Source: Porpolomopsis calyptriformis (taxonomy: Eukaryota; Basidiomycota; Agaricomycetes; Agaricales; Hygrophoraceae). From it: DNA of 64,000 nucleotides. The position numbers and the translations under genes were made by a program. Numbering within the stretch: position 1 is the stretch's first letter; every line of letters starts with the position of its first letter. Of this stretch, positions 48,121-59,239 are shown one piece after another. The DNA is taken from the NCBI GenBank assembly GCA_951640195.1, contig OX621163.1:1364001-1428000 (forward strand), written 5' to 3'. The notes under the pieces are model-generated. The model was not told the origin of the DNA. It made no database searches and saw only the letters and a program-made list of their open reading frames with translations.

Positions 48121-49549
48121 TGATAGGATAGACAAGTGTTTGTTCTAGTTTGGCAACAGCCTTCGTTTCAAACACGTCCGATTTTGGAAAGAGTCTTATG
48201 GCTGCTCTATCACGATCAGAGGTCAGTCAAACATCTGCCTCAAGGACTCATCTCCGTTGGATAATACCGTCCGCGAGTAGAACGAAACGTAAACACCAAG
48301 ATCCGGATGTATCGGAACATTCCTGAGAGGATGCTAAACAGTCTCGTGCATGTGGCGATTGAACAAACCTGTTGTTTTCTGCACTTCTCTTCGGAATGCC
48401 CTGTAAGGATAAACGAACGTCTGAAACATTTTCGAAACTCGTGTTTACCATCAAGGTAAACACTGAAAATTCCCACTCTGGTTTCGTTTATCACTAACGG
48501 GACCTTTTGATCACCTTACTGAAGTGTCTTGATTCGCACCGAAATAACCTCTGCGTGGAAAGGTGGTACACGCGCTTTGCGTCCTCATCTCGCGATGATG
48601 GCCGAATCTGTTTAAGGGTTGACTCAGCGACGCCGACGCCATTTGTCCAAAATCACAGCCCTGGGGGCTCAAATAGTGAGCGTTATGTCGTTTACAACGT
48701 TACTTACCCTGATACTTCCTTATGTTAGACTGCTGCGCCATTCCCGTCTCCAGGAAGTGATAGGAGACCGATAGACCTGTATGGCGCAATCACGTCATAA
48801 AATAGATGATGTAGTACGTTCCGGAATGCGTGTTCCGCTATACGTCCTAAACTGACACCATCTAGGGAATGTGTCGTGTTCCCCTTTTTGACACTACCGT
48901 TCCAAAGCTTTTCGGTGGTCTCAGGTCCTTCCCTCCGTGATCGGCCTCGCGACTCTAAGCGCATGTCACTGTTCGCAAAGTGATGAGCCATGCGTTGACG
49001 GTGACCTTCACCACAATAATTCCCAGAACACGAATATTTCGGCCCTTCGGATCGGTACATCTTCCAGCGGGACTGCTTCAACCATGTCGCAAATACACCA
49101 CCCGGCTACGGAACCTACCTGATCAAATCTTACGTGTCGATCGGCATTTCGTAGCCAGGAACGAACTACCTTTTCATCAAAATTGTCCAGATGACACTTA
49201 GCATCAGTATCCACCTCGGACTTAGGTGGCGGGGTGATGCTGGCCCGGGACTCTTATTCAGACACTACGTCTCGGCTGAGTTCGACTGCCATTTGCGAAT
49301 CTGTAATCCGACCACAATGGAGTATTGTCACTGGATTAATGTTTTATGTATTTTTGAACTGGTCGCAAGACATCAGAAAGATATCCGACCCTTACAAAGC
49401 TCACAAGTCGGCACGGCATTGATCCCAATCTTAGCAGTGCTCCATAATTAATCTCAACGCGCGGTTGTCGCGGGTGAACGCCGCAAATCCTTGTGGAGCT
49501 TGATATAATTGGTAAATTCTTCCTTATTTGGCTTCATCGTTGTTACCCG
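48121..49549. other. Gene-poor stretch upstream of LCL2
   Basis: No gene recognised. Minus-strand frames at 48,725-49,081 and 49,008-49,214 (about 118 and 68 codons) look partly protein-like (DNFDEKVVRSWLRNADRHV), but the longer one is Arg/Gly/His-rich and neither matches a family I know. No repeats or RNA genes were seen. The SF3B6 and LCL2 promoters must lie at the two ends. Confidence 0.45.
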
Positions 49550-49942
49550 ATGTCACCGACATTCCCGGTCATTTTAATAACTTTTCTACCTCTAGCCTTT
49601 GCGCAATTCAACTTCTTTGACCAGTTCTTTGGTCAACATCCGCAACAGCAACAACAGCAACCTTCAGGAGGCTCTCAATGGATGATGTATTCTGAAAGCG
49701 GTATGTCCAGTGTACAAATAATGGCCCTCTTTCTGATGATGCATTCCACAGTCTCGTGTTCTCAATACCTCTGTCCGGCCACCCTGGAATGCGTCACGAA
49801 CCCTGCGCAGTGTGCTTGCCCAGACGTGCAAGATGTGAAATGCACTGTTCCAGACGCGCAAAACGACGGGGCCGCAACGGTTGTGTGCGTGCGAGGTCAG
49901 CAAGAGTGTAAAGAGGTTGAGCGGTTGATGCAGGAGAAGTAG
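49550..49942 (+). CDS. LCL2: Long chronological lifespan protein 2 (Lcl2), small secreted cysteine-rich protein
   Basis: Two exons (49550-49700, 49752-49942) give 113 residues. An N-terminal signal peptide (FPVILITFLPLAFA) is followed by the family hallmark QFNFFDQFFG, a Gln run, and after the intron CSQYLCPATLECVTNPAQCACPDVQDVKC. The ER/secretory Lcl2 family is linked to ER-associated degradation in yeast; its biochemical role is unknown. I chose the ATG at 49550 over the in-frame upstream one at 49493 because it starts directly at the hydrophobic signal. Confidence 0.9.
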   Translation: MSPTFPVILITFLPLAFAQFNFFDQFFGQHPQQQQQQPSGGSQWMMYSESGMSSVQIMALFLMMHSTVSCSQYLCPATLECVTNPAQCACPDVQDVKCTVPDAQNDGAATVVCVRGQQECKEVERLMQEK

Positions 49943-50208
49943 CATGCCGTGGTTGGCCAGTACAGACAGAAATCGGCAAGTTGTTGCAGTGGTGACGCTG
50001 TACTTTATCCGGTGCGTAGTGATGCGGCAAGCTCTTCTCCGCAACCTAGAGTTGACACATGTACCACCCACAGACCGCTTTCCCCAAGCTCAAGTGTTTG
50101 CACTGCCATTTACTCAACCGTTTCGCTTGATAGTAACTATAAACTGTAGCTGCGATACAGAACGTCGCTGTCAACATGTTACAGGACAAAAAAGTACAGA
50201 GTGACGGT

Positions 50209-51952
50209 TTACATATTGAGGGCGCCTGGCCCTGATATCATGACCTTGACCACAGCTTTCCCATCTTCTCCTATTCCCAGCCGCATGGCCTTGAATGCAG
50301 CGACGCAGTCGTGGAATGGAAACCTACCTAAAGTCAGATTGGTCAACCCATTCGAGATGGCTTTCGTCTTACCGATGAGTGACAAGCGGTTTGAGATCGA
50401 CTTTACCTTGAGCCACTAGTGCGATAGCTAAGGTGTAGTCACCAGCCTGAAAGACGACTGAAAGTCAGGAAGGAACTTCCCAGGAAATCATTGACGTACA
50501 CCATAGCGAAAGGAGCCTTTGTAGGTCACCTCCTTTGTAATGATTTTGTTAATGTTCAATGTGACCTCTGGTGTCCCCATCCCGACCTGGTGAAGGGTGG
50601 TAAGATGTCGGGGCATCTGTCCCTCCAGATAAGTACAAACCTGGACAAAAGTCCCCCCAGCCTTTAGAATGTCAAGCCCGGTTTGAATAGAAACTTCTGC
50701 GCCACTATTTAACAGCCCCTGGTTAGCCAAAGGACAGACGCGAGTGGTGCAACAATTACCTGGCATCGACCACAAGATCGATCAAAGACTCTTCAAGCCC
50801 CAGCTGCTCTTTCATGTTGGCGGTATTTCTCGAGGCAAACCCGAGTTTTGATTCGCCCTCCCTTGGAGAAAGGGGTTGATATATTTCCGTCGCAGCATAA
50901 GTTCCGGCGAACTCGAGACGATTTGGGAGGATATCGACCGCTATAATACGGGAAGCACCGAGAGCCTTGGCTACAGCCATACAAAGAAGGCCTGAGAGAT
51001 TTAGCATAAGCGGTCAGCACATAGAATTCAAGATAACGAACCAATAGGGCCACAGCCAAATACCGCGATAGATTGGTTGGTGCGGAGAGCTCCTAAATTA
51101 GATACGGAATGAATGCCCACAGATAGAGGTTCCATCTGGAGAGAGATATCACGGCTCTGTGTGATCAGGACTGAACGCTTAACAGCTCACCATGGCGCCT
51201 TCTTCGAGGGAGACATTGTCCGGGAGTCTGTAGGCAAGGTGAGATGGAAGGCAATAGTAGCGAGAAAGTGTGCCATCGTATGGCGGAGTGGCTGCAAAGG
51301 CCATCTCGGGACAGAGCTGGAAGGGAGAGAAATGTCAGGAAGAGGCCATGAAGTATCGACTTTGACAGACTTCATAGCGACCGCCCTTGCACGAATCACA
51401 GACGCCGCATGCTGCTCCTGGTTCAAGGGCTACTCGATCGCCTACCTTGAGGGTCTTGACTTTGGCGCCTACTTTGAAAGTGATTGGTCGATTGGCTTAA
51501 TGTCAGGCGTATTCAATGATACCTTTTGACACGACCCCAGACGATTCATGGCCAAGAACCTGCGGTAATGTCAGTGCTCGAGGGAGTCGGGTGTTTGAAT
51601 GAGAATGAACCATTGGTTTCTCGACAACAAAATCGCCTATGCGCCCGTGGACAAGATAATGGATCTGTTGCGACATGCGTTACGTATGCACAATGTGAAG
51701 TATTTATTAATGGTAAGTCACATCGGAGCCACATATTCCTGCAGATCAAAGAGTGAGCTGAGTAAGAAACAGTCGCTAAAGGGAGTGGCTGGCCGGTTTT
51801 CTTCACTTCGACCAAGACCTGGTCGTCTAAGACTGCGAAAGGCAGATTAAACCACACCAAGATGACAGGGTGAATTTCTCACTTTGGGGGATGGGTCTCT
51901 GTTCGAACACCACGTCCTCAACAGCACGGAGGACAAACGACGGATTGGACAT
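50209..51952 (-). CDS. Zinc-dependent polyol dehydrogenase (sorbitol/xylitol dehydrogenase family)
   Basis: NAD-linked medium-chain dehydrogenase that oxidises a sugar alcohol to a ketose. Thirteen exons, 51883-51952, 51794-51832, 51722-51738 (17 nt), 51611-51664, 51523-51559, 51371-51471, 51191-51316, 51042-51135, 50760-50991, 50641-50704, 50500-50586, 50373-50446 and 50209-50323, give 369 residues. Motifs: GICGSDIHYLVHGRIG (catalytic zinc Cys), VLGHESSGVV, ALEPGAACGVCDSCKGGRYE with the structural-zinc cysteines, FGCGPIGLLCMAVAKALGA (Rossmann loop, intron inside), VGMGTPEVTLNINKI and YKGSFRYGAGDY. Intron 2 (51739-51793) has a GC donor (GCCAGC); intron 10 (50587-50640) is 54 nt without an in-frame stop. 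Divergent from a kinase gene, with 210 bp between ATGs. Sorbitol, xylitol and arabitol dehydrogenases cannot be separated by eye. Confidence 0.92.
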
Positions 51953-52063
51953 CGGAAGCAGATCAAGGTTGCTATAAATGGAACTTCCGACTTCCGAACA
52001 TCCGCTTCCGCTCCGATCACCGATCACCTTCCGTTCCGACGCCGGCCCCTATCTTGGGAGGTG

Positions 52064-52070
52064 TATAAAA
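52064..52070 (+). promoter_or_regulatory. TATA box of the Ran1-like kinase gene
   Basis: TATAAAA lies 93 bp upstream of the kinase ATG at 52163, a usual distance for fungal TATA promoters. Just upstream, 51983-52037 holds several TTCCG pentamers and a tandem CGATCAC repeat, candidate regulator sites shared with the divergent polyol dehydrogenase. Confidence 0.7.
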
Positions 52071-52162
52071 GGAGGGCTGCAAGCGACTCTCCTCATTATC
52101 GCTCTCTCTCTTCTAAACCTCACTTGCTTTTTCATATCCAAACCACTCTCTATCTCTCTACG

Positions 52163-53654
52163 ATGATTCCCATCACCACTCCTATGCCCATCCTCACCGG
52201 ACAATTTATCAAACAAGGCCGCCTCCAACTTCTGGAAGTTCTGGGCAGCGGCGGCTATGGCACTGTCTATCGGGCTATCGACATCGGTTCGCTTGAGCTT
52301 GACAAGCCTGTCTACTACGCTGTCAAAGTGCTCTACAAATCTCGCCGTCACTCTCGCGAACATATTCTTAACCATCGTGAATTCTCGGTGCACAGATCCG
52401 TGTGCGACCACCCTAACGTCCTATCTGTCTACGATATCATCTGCGATGAATCGTACATCTACGTCGTCCTCCCTTTATGCTCCGGTGACATCTACACTGC
52501 CATCATCGGCAGCCACGCCTACCACAAAGACGTCGAGCTCGTCAAATCGACTTTCATCCAGATAATCGATGCTGTCCAGCATTGTCACGATAATGGCGTG
52601 TTTCACCGCGACCTCAAACCTGAGAACATTCTTTGCTCATCTGACGGTTCAAAAATATATCTTGCCGACTTTGGTCTGGCCTCCAGGAGAGAGTATACCA
52701 AAGACTTTGGCTGCGGAAGTACCTACTACATGAGTCCAGGTTAGTTGATTCTGCATGTTCGCAATGATCCGGTATTGAATGTTGACCCGACACACAGAAT
52801 GCATTGGTCCGCCGGAGTCTGAAGAGAGCGTCTACTCTGCGCGCACCAGCGATGTCTGGTCCCTTGGCGTCATTCTCGCCAACATGATCACGGGTCGGAA
52901 CCCTTGGCGTCGCGCTTCGAGGTCCGACGGCTGCTATGAAGCATTCCTCGAGGATCCTGATTATCTCTATCGGGTACTCCCCATATCCGATGGCGCCTAC
53001 ACCATTCTCAAACGCGCACTCGCTGTCAACCCTGACGATCGTATCACTCTCCCCGAGTTCCGCGAGGAAATTCTGAAGCTGGATACCTTCTTTATGTCTC
53101 CAGAAGAGCTCAAGCAGGCCCCCGAATATCTCCGTCAAATGGCGGCAGCTTACGCTACATGCGTACCCCCCCCTCGCGTAGTTCGCAGTGAGGACTACAC
53201 CACAGTCGTATGCGGCGCCTATACCGATAGCTCTGATTCGTCGTCCGACTCTGACGAGTCCGATGGTCACGACGAAATGCATCCCATCGATCTGGCTTGG
53301 TCTACAAGCGCGATCACTCGCGTTCTTCGCTCCGTCGACATTACCGACATCGATAGACCTACGTCCATCAACGTCTCACCCAACCAGCCTGGGGAACAAA
53401 GCCTAATCATCCCCGATGTTGACATCTCCGAATTCGTCATTGGCTCTCTGTCGAGTGGATCGTCAGACGAGAGCGAGGGCCCAATCACTCCTGAAACTCA
53501 CGCCGATGATCCTGTCACTGAGGTCCCTGAGCTTGCTGAGGCCGAATGTCTCGGCCAACCTGCTGTCGTTCTGGATGACTCGCCCACCAAGAAGAAACTA
53601 TCTTCAGGTGTTGGTATCCTTCGCAATGTCGTCCACCGACTGGTAGCAAGATAA
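52163..53654 (+). CDS. Serine/threonine kinase of the Ran1/Pat1-Vhs1-Sks1 type
   Basis: Two exons (52163-52739, 52798-53654) give 477 residues. Kinase motifs: glycine loop LGSGGYGTVYRA, VAIK-type lysine in YYAVKVLYKS, FHRDLKPENIL, DFGLAS, GCGSTYYMSPE (joined across the intron) and TSDVWSLGVILANMITGRNPW. Fission yeast Ran1/Pat1 blocks meiosis and budding yeast relatives act in nutrient and glucose responses. The C-terminal ~160 residues are acidic, Ser/Asp-rich (SSDSSSDSDESDG), end in a basic LRNVVHRLVAR and are not conserved. All catalytic residues are present. The targets in this fungus are unknown. Confidence 0.9.
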
Positions 53655-53970
53655 ACAACCACGTGTCAGCCCCCCATCCCGTTCCTTTTTCCTTTTCCTC
53701 TCATTCCCTCCACCCATCTATCCAATCTCATAGACATCATCAACATCATAACATCATACCCCCCGCACACCACGATGTATCCCAACCATCTATGTATCCT
53801 TATTATTATTATTAAATAAAGTCATTATTCGCAAAACGAGTGAATGTCATGATGAGAAATCCTTATTGGGTCTAGGGCATGCTCAGGGGATAAAAAGCGT
53901 GTTCACTCAACCCGCCGTCCCTTTCACAATCGTACCACCATCTCATTCATCAAAAATCAAAATTCTTACA
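53655..53970. other. Kinase 3' UTR and MET6 promoter
   Basis: 316 bp between tandem genes. A run of TTA triplets leads into AAATAAAG near 53813, a likely polyadenylation signal of the kinase transcript. The remaining ~110 bp before the MET6 ATG are pyrimidine-rich close to the start. No TATA box was seen. Confidence 0.5.
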
Positions 53971-56695
53971 ATGGTTGCCTCTAGTGTCCTGGGTTTCCCT
54001 CGCATTGGTTAGCATATCGCAATAAGCTTCTGTTCTTTGACCCATAGCTCATACAGGTGCGAATCGGGAGGTTAAAAAAGCGGTTGAAGCGTACTGGGCG
54101 GGAAAGTTGACTTCAGACGAACTCACCAAAGTCGCCGCTGATGTGAGGAAGGAAAGCTGGACCAATGTCAAGTCCAAGGGCGTCAAATTTATCCCCAGGT
54201 GATATTACTTATCGATTTGAGCAATCTATGATTGACCTATCTTGTATCAGCGGTGAATTCTCTCTATATGATCATGTCCTTGACCACTCTGCTGCGTTCA
54301 ATGTCGTTCCCAAACGTTATCTCGATCAAGGACTATCTCCCTTGGACGTCTATTTCGCCATGGGTCGTGGACGGCAGGCGAATAATGTTGATGTTCCTGC
54401 TTCCGAGATGAAAAAATGGTATGCGGTTCTTTTTGAGATCTGTCCATCTTTGACTTTTATTGCGCAGGTTTGACTCAAACTATCACTACGTCGTACCCGA
54501 GTTCTCCGAAGAAACTGAATTCAAACTAAACTTCAACAAAGCTGTGGAAGAATTCAGGGAGGCCAGGGCCGCTGGTATCAACACTCGCCCGGTCATCCTC
54601 GGCCCTATCTCGTTCCTCGTCCTCGGTAAACCTTCAAAAGAAGCAAAATCAGGCTTCCTGCCCATCTCCCTTCTCCCCAACATCTTACCCGTCTACAAGC
54701 AGCTGCTCGGTGATCTCAAAGCTGCCGGTGCAGACTGGGTCCAAATCGACGAGCCGATTCTCGTGCTTGACAGCGCTGCCAATCTTGGATCCCAGTTCGC
54801 ATCTGCTTATTCTGAATTGGCCCCTGTTTCTCCTAAAATCATGCTTACGACATATTTCGCCCGCCTCGATTCCAACATCTCTTTTATAATCAAACTTCCC
54901 ATTGCTGGTCTTCACATTGACCTTGATCGTGCCCCAGACCAACTAGACGCGGTTCTTGCCGCCGTGAAACCCACAAACATTGTGCTCTCTTTAGGGTTGG
55001 TCTCCGGTCGCAATATTTGGAAGACTGATTTCACGACCGCTATCAAACATGGACAGAAGGCCATCGATACCCTTGGTCAAGATCGCGTTATCGTTGCAAC
55101 TTCGTCGTCTCTTCTTCACATTCCTGTCACACTCGCCTCTGAAAACAAACTCACTCCAGAGCAGAAAGATTGGTTTTCCTTTGCATTGGAAAAGGCCGAA
55201 GAAGTTGCAGTAATTGCAGCAGCTTTGACCGGTTCCCAGGATGCTAATCATGCTGCGGCTATCGAGGCGAATAAAACATCCATAGAGAAGCGTCGCCAAT
55301 TCGAGAAAACTTCCGATGATAGTGTACGTGCCCGAGTTGCCGCTATCACTCCCGATCAGCTTGAACGCAAGAGTGTATTCACCAAGAGAAAGGAGGTCCA
55401 AACAAAACATCTTAATTTGCCCAAGTTTCCAACAACCACCATTGGCTCATTCCCTGTAAGCCCCCTTTGGCCGAGACGAGAGCTTCCATTCACTGAGTTG
55501 AATACAGCAAACGAAAGAAATTCGTACCGCCCGCGCGAAACTAAACAAGGGTGAAATTACCTCAGAGCAGTATGAGGACTTCATCAAGAAAGAAATAGAG
55601 ACCGTTGTTCGTTTCCAGGAGAAGATTGGTCTCGACATCTTGGTTCACGGCGAACCTGAGAGAAATGACATGGTCCAATATTTCGGGGAGCAATTGAACG
55701 GATTTGTTTTCACCCAAAATGCTTGGGTTCAGAGCTATGGCTCCCGGTAAGTTCATCTTAAGGAAGGGCCGACACGCGCTCACCACTATGTTCCAGTTAT
55801 GTGCGCCCTCCCATTATAGTTTCCGACATCAGCCGTCCAGGACATATTACCGTCAAGTGGAGTAGTTATGCGCAAAGTCTCACAAAAAAGCCCATGAAGG
55901 GAATGCTGACTGGACCTGTTACGATTTTGAACTGGTCCTTCCCGCGTGCCGATGTATCCCGAGAGATGCAATCAAAACAACTCGCTCTCGCACTCCGCGA
56001 CGAAGTCATCGATCTTGAGAAAGCTGGCATACATGCTATCCAGGTTGACGAGCCCGCCATTCGCGAGGGTGTGAGTAGTCTGGTTCTTTCAAGTCTTTTG
56101 CGTTTAAAAATAATACATCATGGACGGAAATAGTTACCCCTTCGTCGTGCGGATTGGGATGCTTATCTCAAGTGGGCTGTTGATTCCTTCAAACTCTCGA
56201 CAGCTGGTGTCTCAGACGCTATCCAAACCCATTCACACTTTTGCTACTCCGATTTTGATGACATATTCCCTTCCATCCAACGTCTCGATGCGGACGTGAT
56301 CTCCATTGAAGCCTCCAAGAGTGATATGAAGCTTCTCAACACCTTCAAGCAGTACGGCTACTCCAACCAGATTGGACCTGGTGTTTACGACATTCATTCT
56401 CCCCGTGTCCCCGGGGAGCAGGAGATCAAGGATCGCCTCAAGTCCATGCTTGAAATTCTCCCTGATTCGTTACTCTTCGTCAACCCGGTTCGTTCTAACA
56501 ACTGCAGACGAGTCCACTAATTTTACGATTGCCCCTTGATCAGGACTGCGGTCTCAAGACTCGTGGTTGGAAGGAAACGGAAGGTTAATATGACTTTTAA
56601 TTTTCCAGTTCTTTCATGCCGTCTGACACATTTCCACAGCTTCTTTGACGAACCTGGTCGCCGCCGCCCGCTGGGCCCGGCAAACATACGCCTAA
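53971..56695 (+). CDS. MET6: Cobalamin-independent methionine synthase
   Basis: Transfers a methyl group from polyglutamylated 5-methyltetrahydrofolate to homocysteine in the cytosol. Nine exons (53971-54007, 54057-54198, 54251-54418, 54468-55455, 55508-55746, 55797-56070, 56134-56487, 56544-56583, 56640-56695) give 765 residues. N-terminal domain: [34 protein letters not shown] and [16 protein letters not shown]-terminal catalytic domain: [33 protein letters not shown], the zinc-binding [10 protein letters not shown] with His and Cys, and the last zinc Cys in [11 protein letters not shown]. All zinc ligands are seen. Ends [13 protein letters not shown]. Converges on the DUF2985-like gene. 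Confidence 0.96.
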
Positions 56696-56944
56696 TTGCA
56701 GTTTCTTTGCGCTTCAACAGCGCCCGCGCACTGGTTGGCCTAAAAGCAGAGTTTACGGATTCGACACTCTGTTTTTGACTTTTGGCGATGCTGTTGACAT
56801 GGTACGGATGTTGTTCGTAAGAGACAGGAGCTTTCCGTGTATGGTAGATGGTAGTATGTAGTAGCATTTGGATTTCAACAATCCTAGATACAGATATTGC
56901 ACCTATTCTCGTTTAAGAGAGAGGAAAAAAGGCGTCTGTCGAAT

Positions 56945-59147
56945 TCAGGTTTCATGTGTTTCGTTAACAATAAGTGGTATAGTCATCTGTTCATCTGCTC
57001 TTTCTCTCCGTCGAGACCTCCTAGCTGTGGCTGGGGATTCTGGAGGTGGTGCACACTCTTCGGCATTGATGACGACTGCAGCTTTGTCATCACTTTCAGG
57101 TCTTTTCATTGCCAGTACCTGTCGAAGTCTCTCTTGTACCTCCTTCGTACGTTTGGTCTTCTGGCCACCGCGCCAAATAAATATCGCAGAACCGATACCG
57201 CACAGAAAACTACATGGAATAAGAGTGCCAGTGCTCCAAGGGGGTCGTTGGAACCTATGAGGTATACGTTAAAGAGAAGGAAACCGTCCCGTCCAACTTA
57301 CCTATTCAAACCCCACATTGTGCAGCACAGGATAATCTGGAAGAAGAAAAAAACATGTCAATGAGTTGGTTGCCACTAAATATGCGAATAAGGACTTACT
57401 TGGAAAAACGAATTTCCATCATTCAAACAGCAAATAATGAGAGCCGTACTAGGGAAAAGTTCAGCAATGACCAGGTCGCATCGTATATTACCTTTGGCTC
57501 ACTTGATAGGGAAGGCCTATAGAAGTATCAACAGAAGTTACCGTAAAGCAATGGAAGGATCTTTACGCGATGGGTTAACGTCCCGTGAGGGCGGTACCAG
57601 GTTTGCTGATACTTCAGCTTTATTTGTTCTGGACGTACATTAGAGAGATGAACGCAACGGAAATATGCACGACACTAACGTTTATGAAGATCTAATTGTT
57701 CCCTGTCGGTTAAAACACGCACATAATTGGGATCATATGCGGGATCTGGCAAGTCGTCGACGTCGTATAATTGCGGAAGGCCAGCCTTCGCTCGCAACTT
57801 TTGCATACGGCGTTTGTAATACCAAATTTTATATACGCCTATATCGATCTCAGTATTAGTAATCCACAGATTAAGCACAACATACGATAAGTATCCATGA
57901 CACGCGAAGGGATCAGACCAATACCAGTAACCGTAAAAAGGCCTACGACGCGGTTATAAATTTCGTGAGTCTAGTGGTAACAAGACAATGAACCCGACCA
58001 TTTTCGATCTGTGAACAGACCTCGACCCAAAATCCTTGGGTATTTGCATTATGTAAGTTGATGATCTTGGCTAAGAAGATCACGATGGCGGCACCCCAAA
58101 ATACTGAGAGGAGAGCTACAAAATCTACCAGATGATGAGAGGCAAGTAGGACGAACCAACGAGAAAGCCATAAATTCCAGCGATGGCCTGCGTGGCAGAT
58201 ATTCATTCCGACGAGGACCCAATCGTAAAAATACTCACACCGAGAGCTGATATCGGCAACGAGGGTATGTCAGACCACGGACGGCAACACACGAGAATGG
58301 AAACACACGCGTTTTGAGAAATGACCATACGCCCTTTATCGTGCGCTTGAACGTTGAGGGTCTCTTGAGGACGTCATCTACATGGCGGTCCAAAGCGTCC
58401 TCCATCTCATGTCCCATTTCTATGTCGCTCTCTGGCTCTAGGTCTGTTAAAACCACGACTGGCCTACGAGAGTAAAAGGATAACGGGGGTCTAGACGTCA
58501 AAAGTCAAAATATGAAGCGGCATGAGGGAGATTGATGTTCACATCAAAAGAGCATTAGCGGCGTTTGTTAGACTCGAAACCGTCCCGACTTGAGGATCTG
58601 TAAAACACCGTCGCTGTGTAAGGGTGACTTCCAGAATTTATAAGAAAATTAGGGGCACACCGATGCAATCCAAGTGATCCACAATGTCATCGGGGTGATG
58701 GCCATCCTCCGATGTATGATCGCCGGAGTGATGGCTCAAAACACTTCCCATAACACGAGACTCAGCCCTAGAATGTACCGAAACATCAGGGTGGAAACCA
58801 CCCGATGACGTAGCTTCGCCGCGCGGTGGTGCAAGTCGAGGAAGTGATGCTGTTCGAAGATCAGGCAGCGATTCACGAGGGTTCTGACCGACGAGCTTCA
58901 ATGACTGGCAATGTTCGGTCACTCTGCTATAAGCACGGGGTCTCTGCAAGGGACGTAAGGTAGAGCCTTCGACTGGTGAACCCCCTGTTGTGGGAGGAGA
59001 TTCGGGCCCAGTTTCTGGTGCTGTGGGGGTATGTTCAGAATCTGGGACAACTCGGATGACTGGAGTAAAGATGCTGGCTAGGCTCTGGGGGTTGGTCGGA
59101 GTACTTGCACCTGCTATGGTACACCTCCTAACTCTGACAGAAGGCAT
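56945..59147 (-). CDS. Polytopic membrane protein, DUF2985-like, with an 8-nt microexon
   Basis: The first exon (58661-59147) encodes a hydrophilic Ser/Pro/His-rich tail. Further exons 58544-58597, 58309-58490, 58239-58246 (8 nt), 58157-58187 and others restore NAANALLIPPLSFYSRRPVVVLTD, GVWSFLKTPLGAIAGIYGFLV, VFWGAAIVIFLAKIINLHN, FTVTGIGLIPSRVMDTYRVYKIWYYKRR, LPDPAYDPNYVRVLTDREQ and a C-terminal membrane pair (TALIICCLNDGNSFFQIILCCTMWGFNR), ending in a short basic/acidic tail at 56945. The IYGFLV-FWGAAIV and QIENGLFTVTGIGLIPSR pattern resembles the fungal DUF2985 family of unknown function. A naive reading of exon 3 runs through the microexon region and gives a false C-terminus. Confidence 0.78.
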
Positions 59148-59239
59148 ATCTGTCCAAGCAGTCCACCAAGGGGGAGGGACAGTGGAGCCTTACAGTATCA
59201 TCACGTGACTAATAGCATCTCATCTTAAATTGAAGCCTG

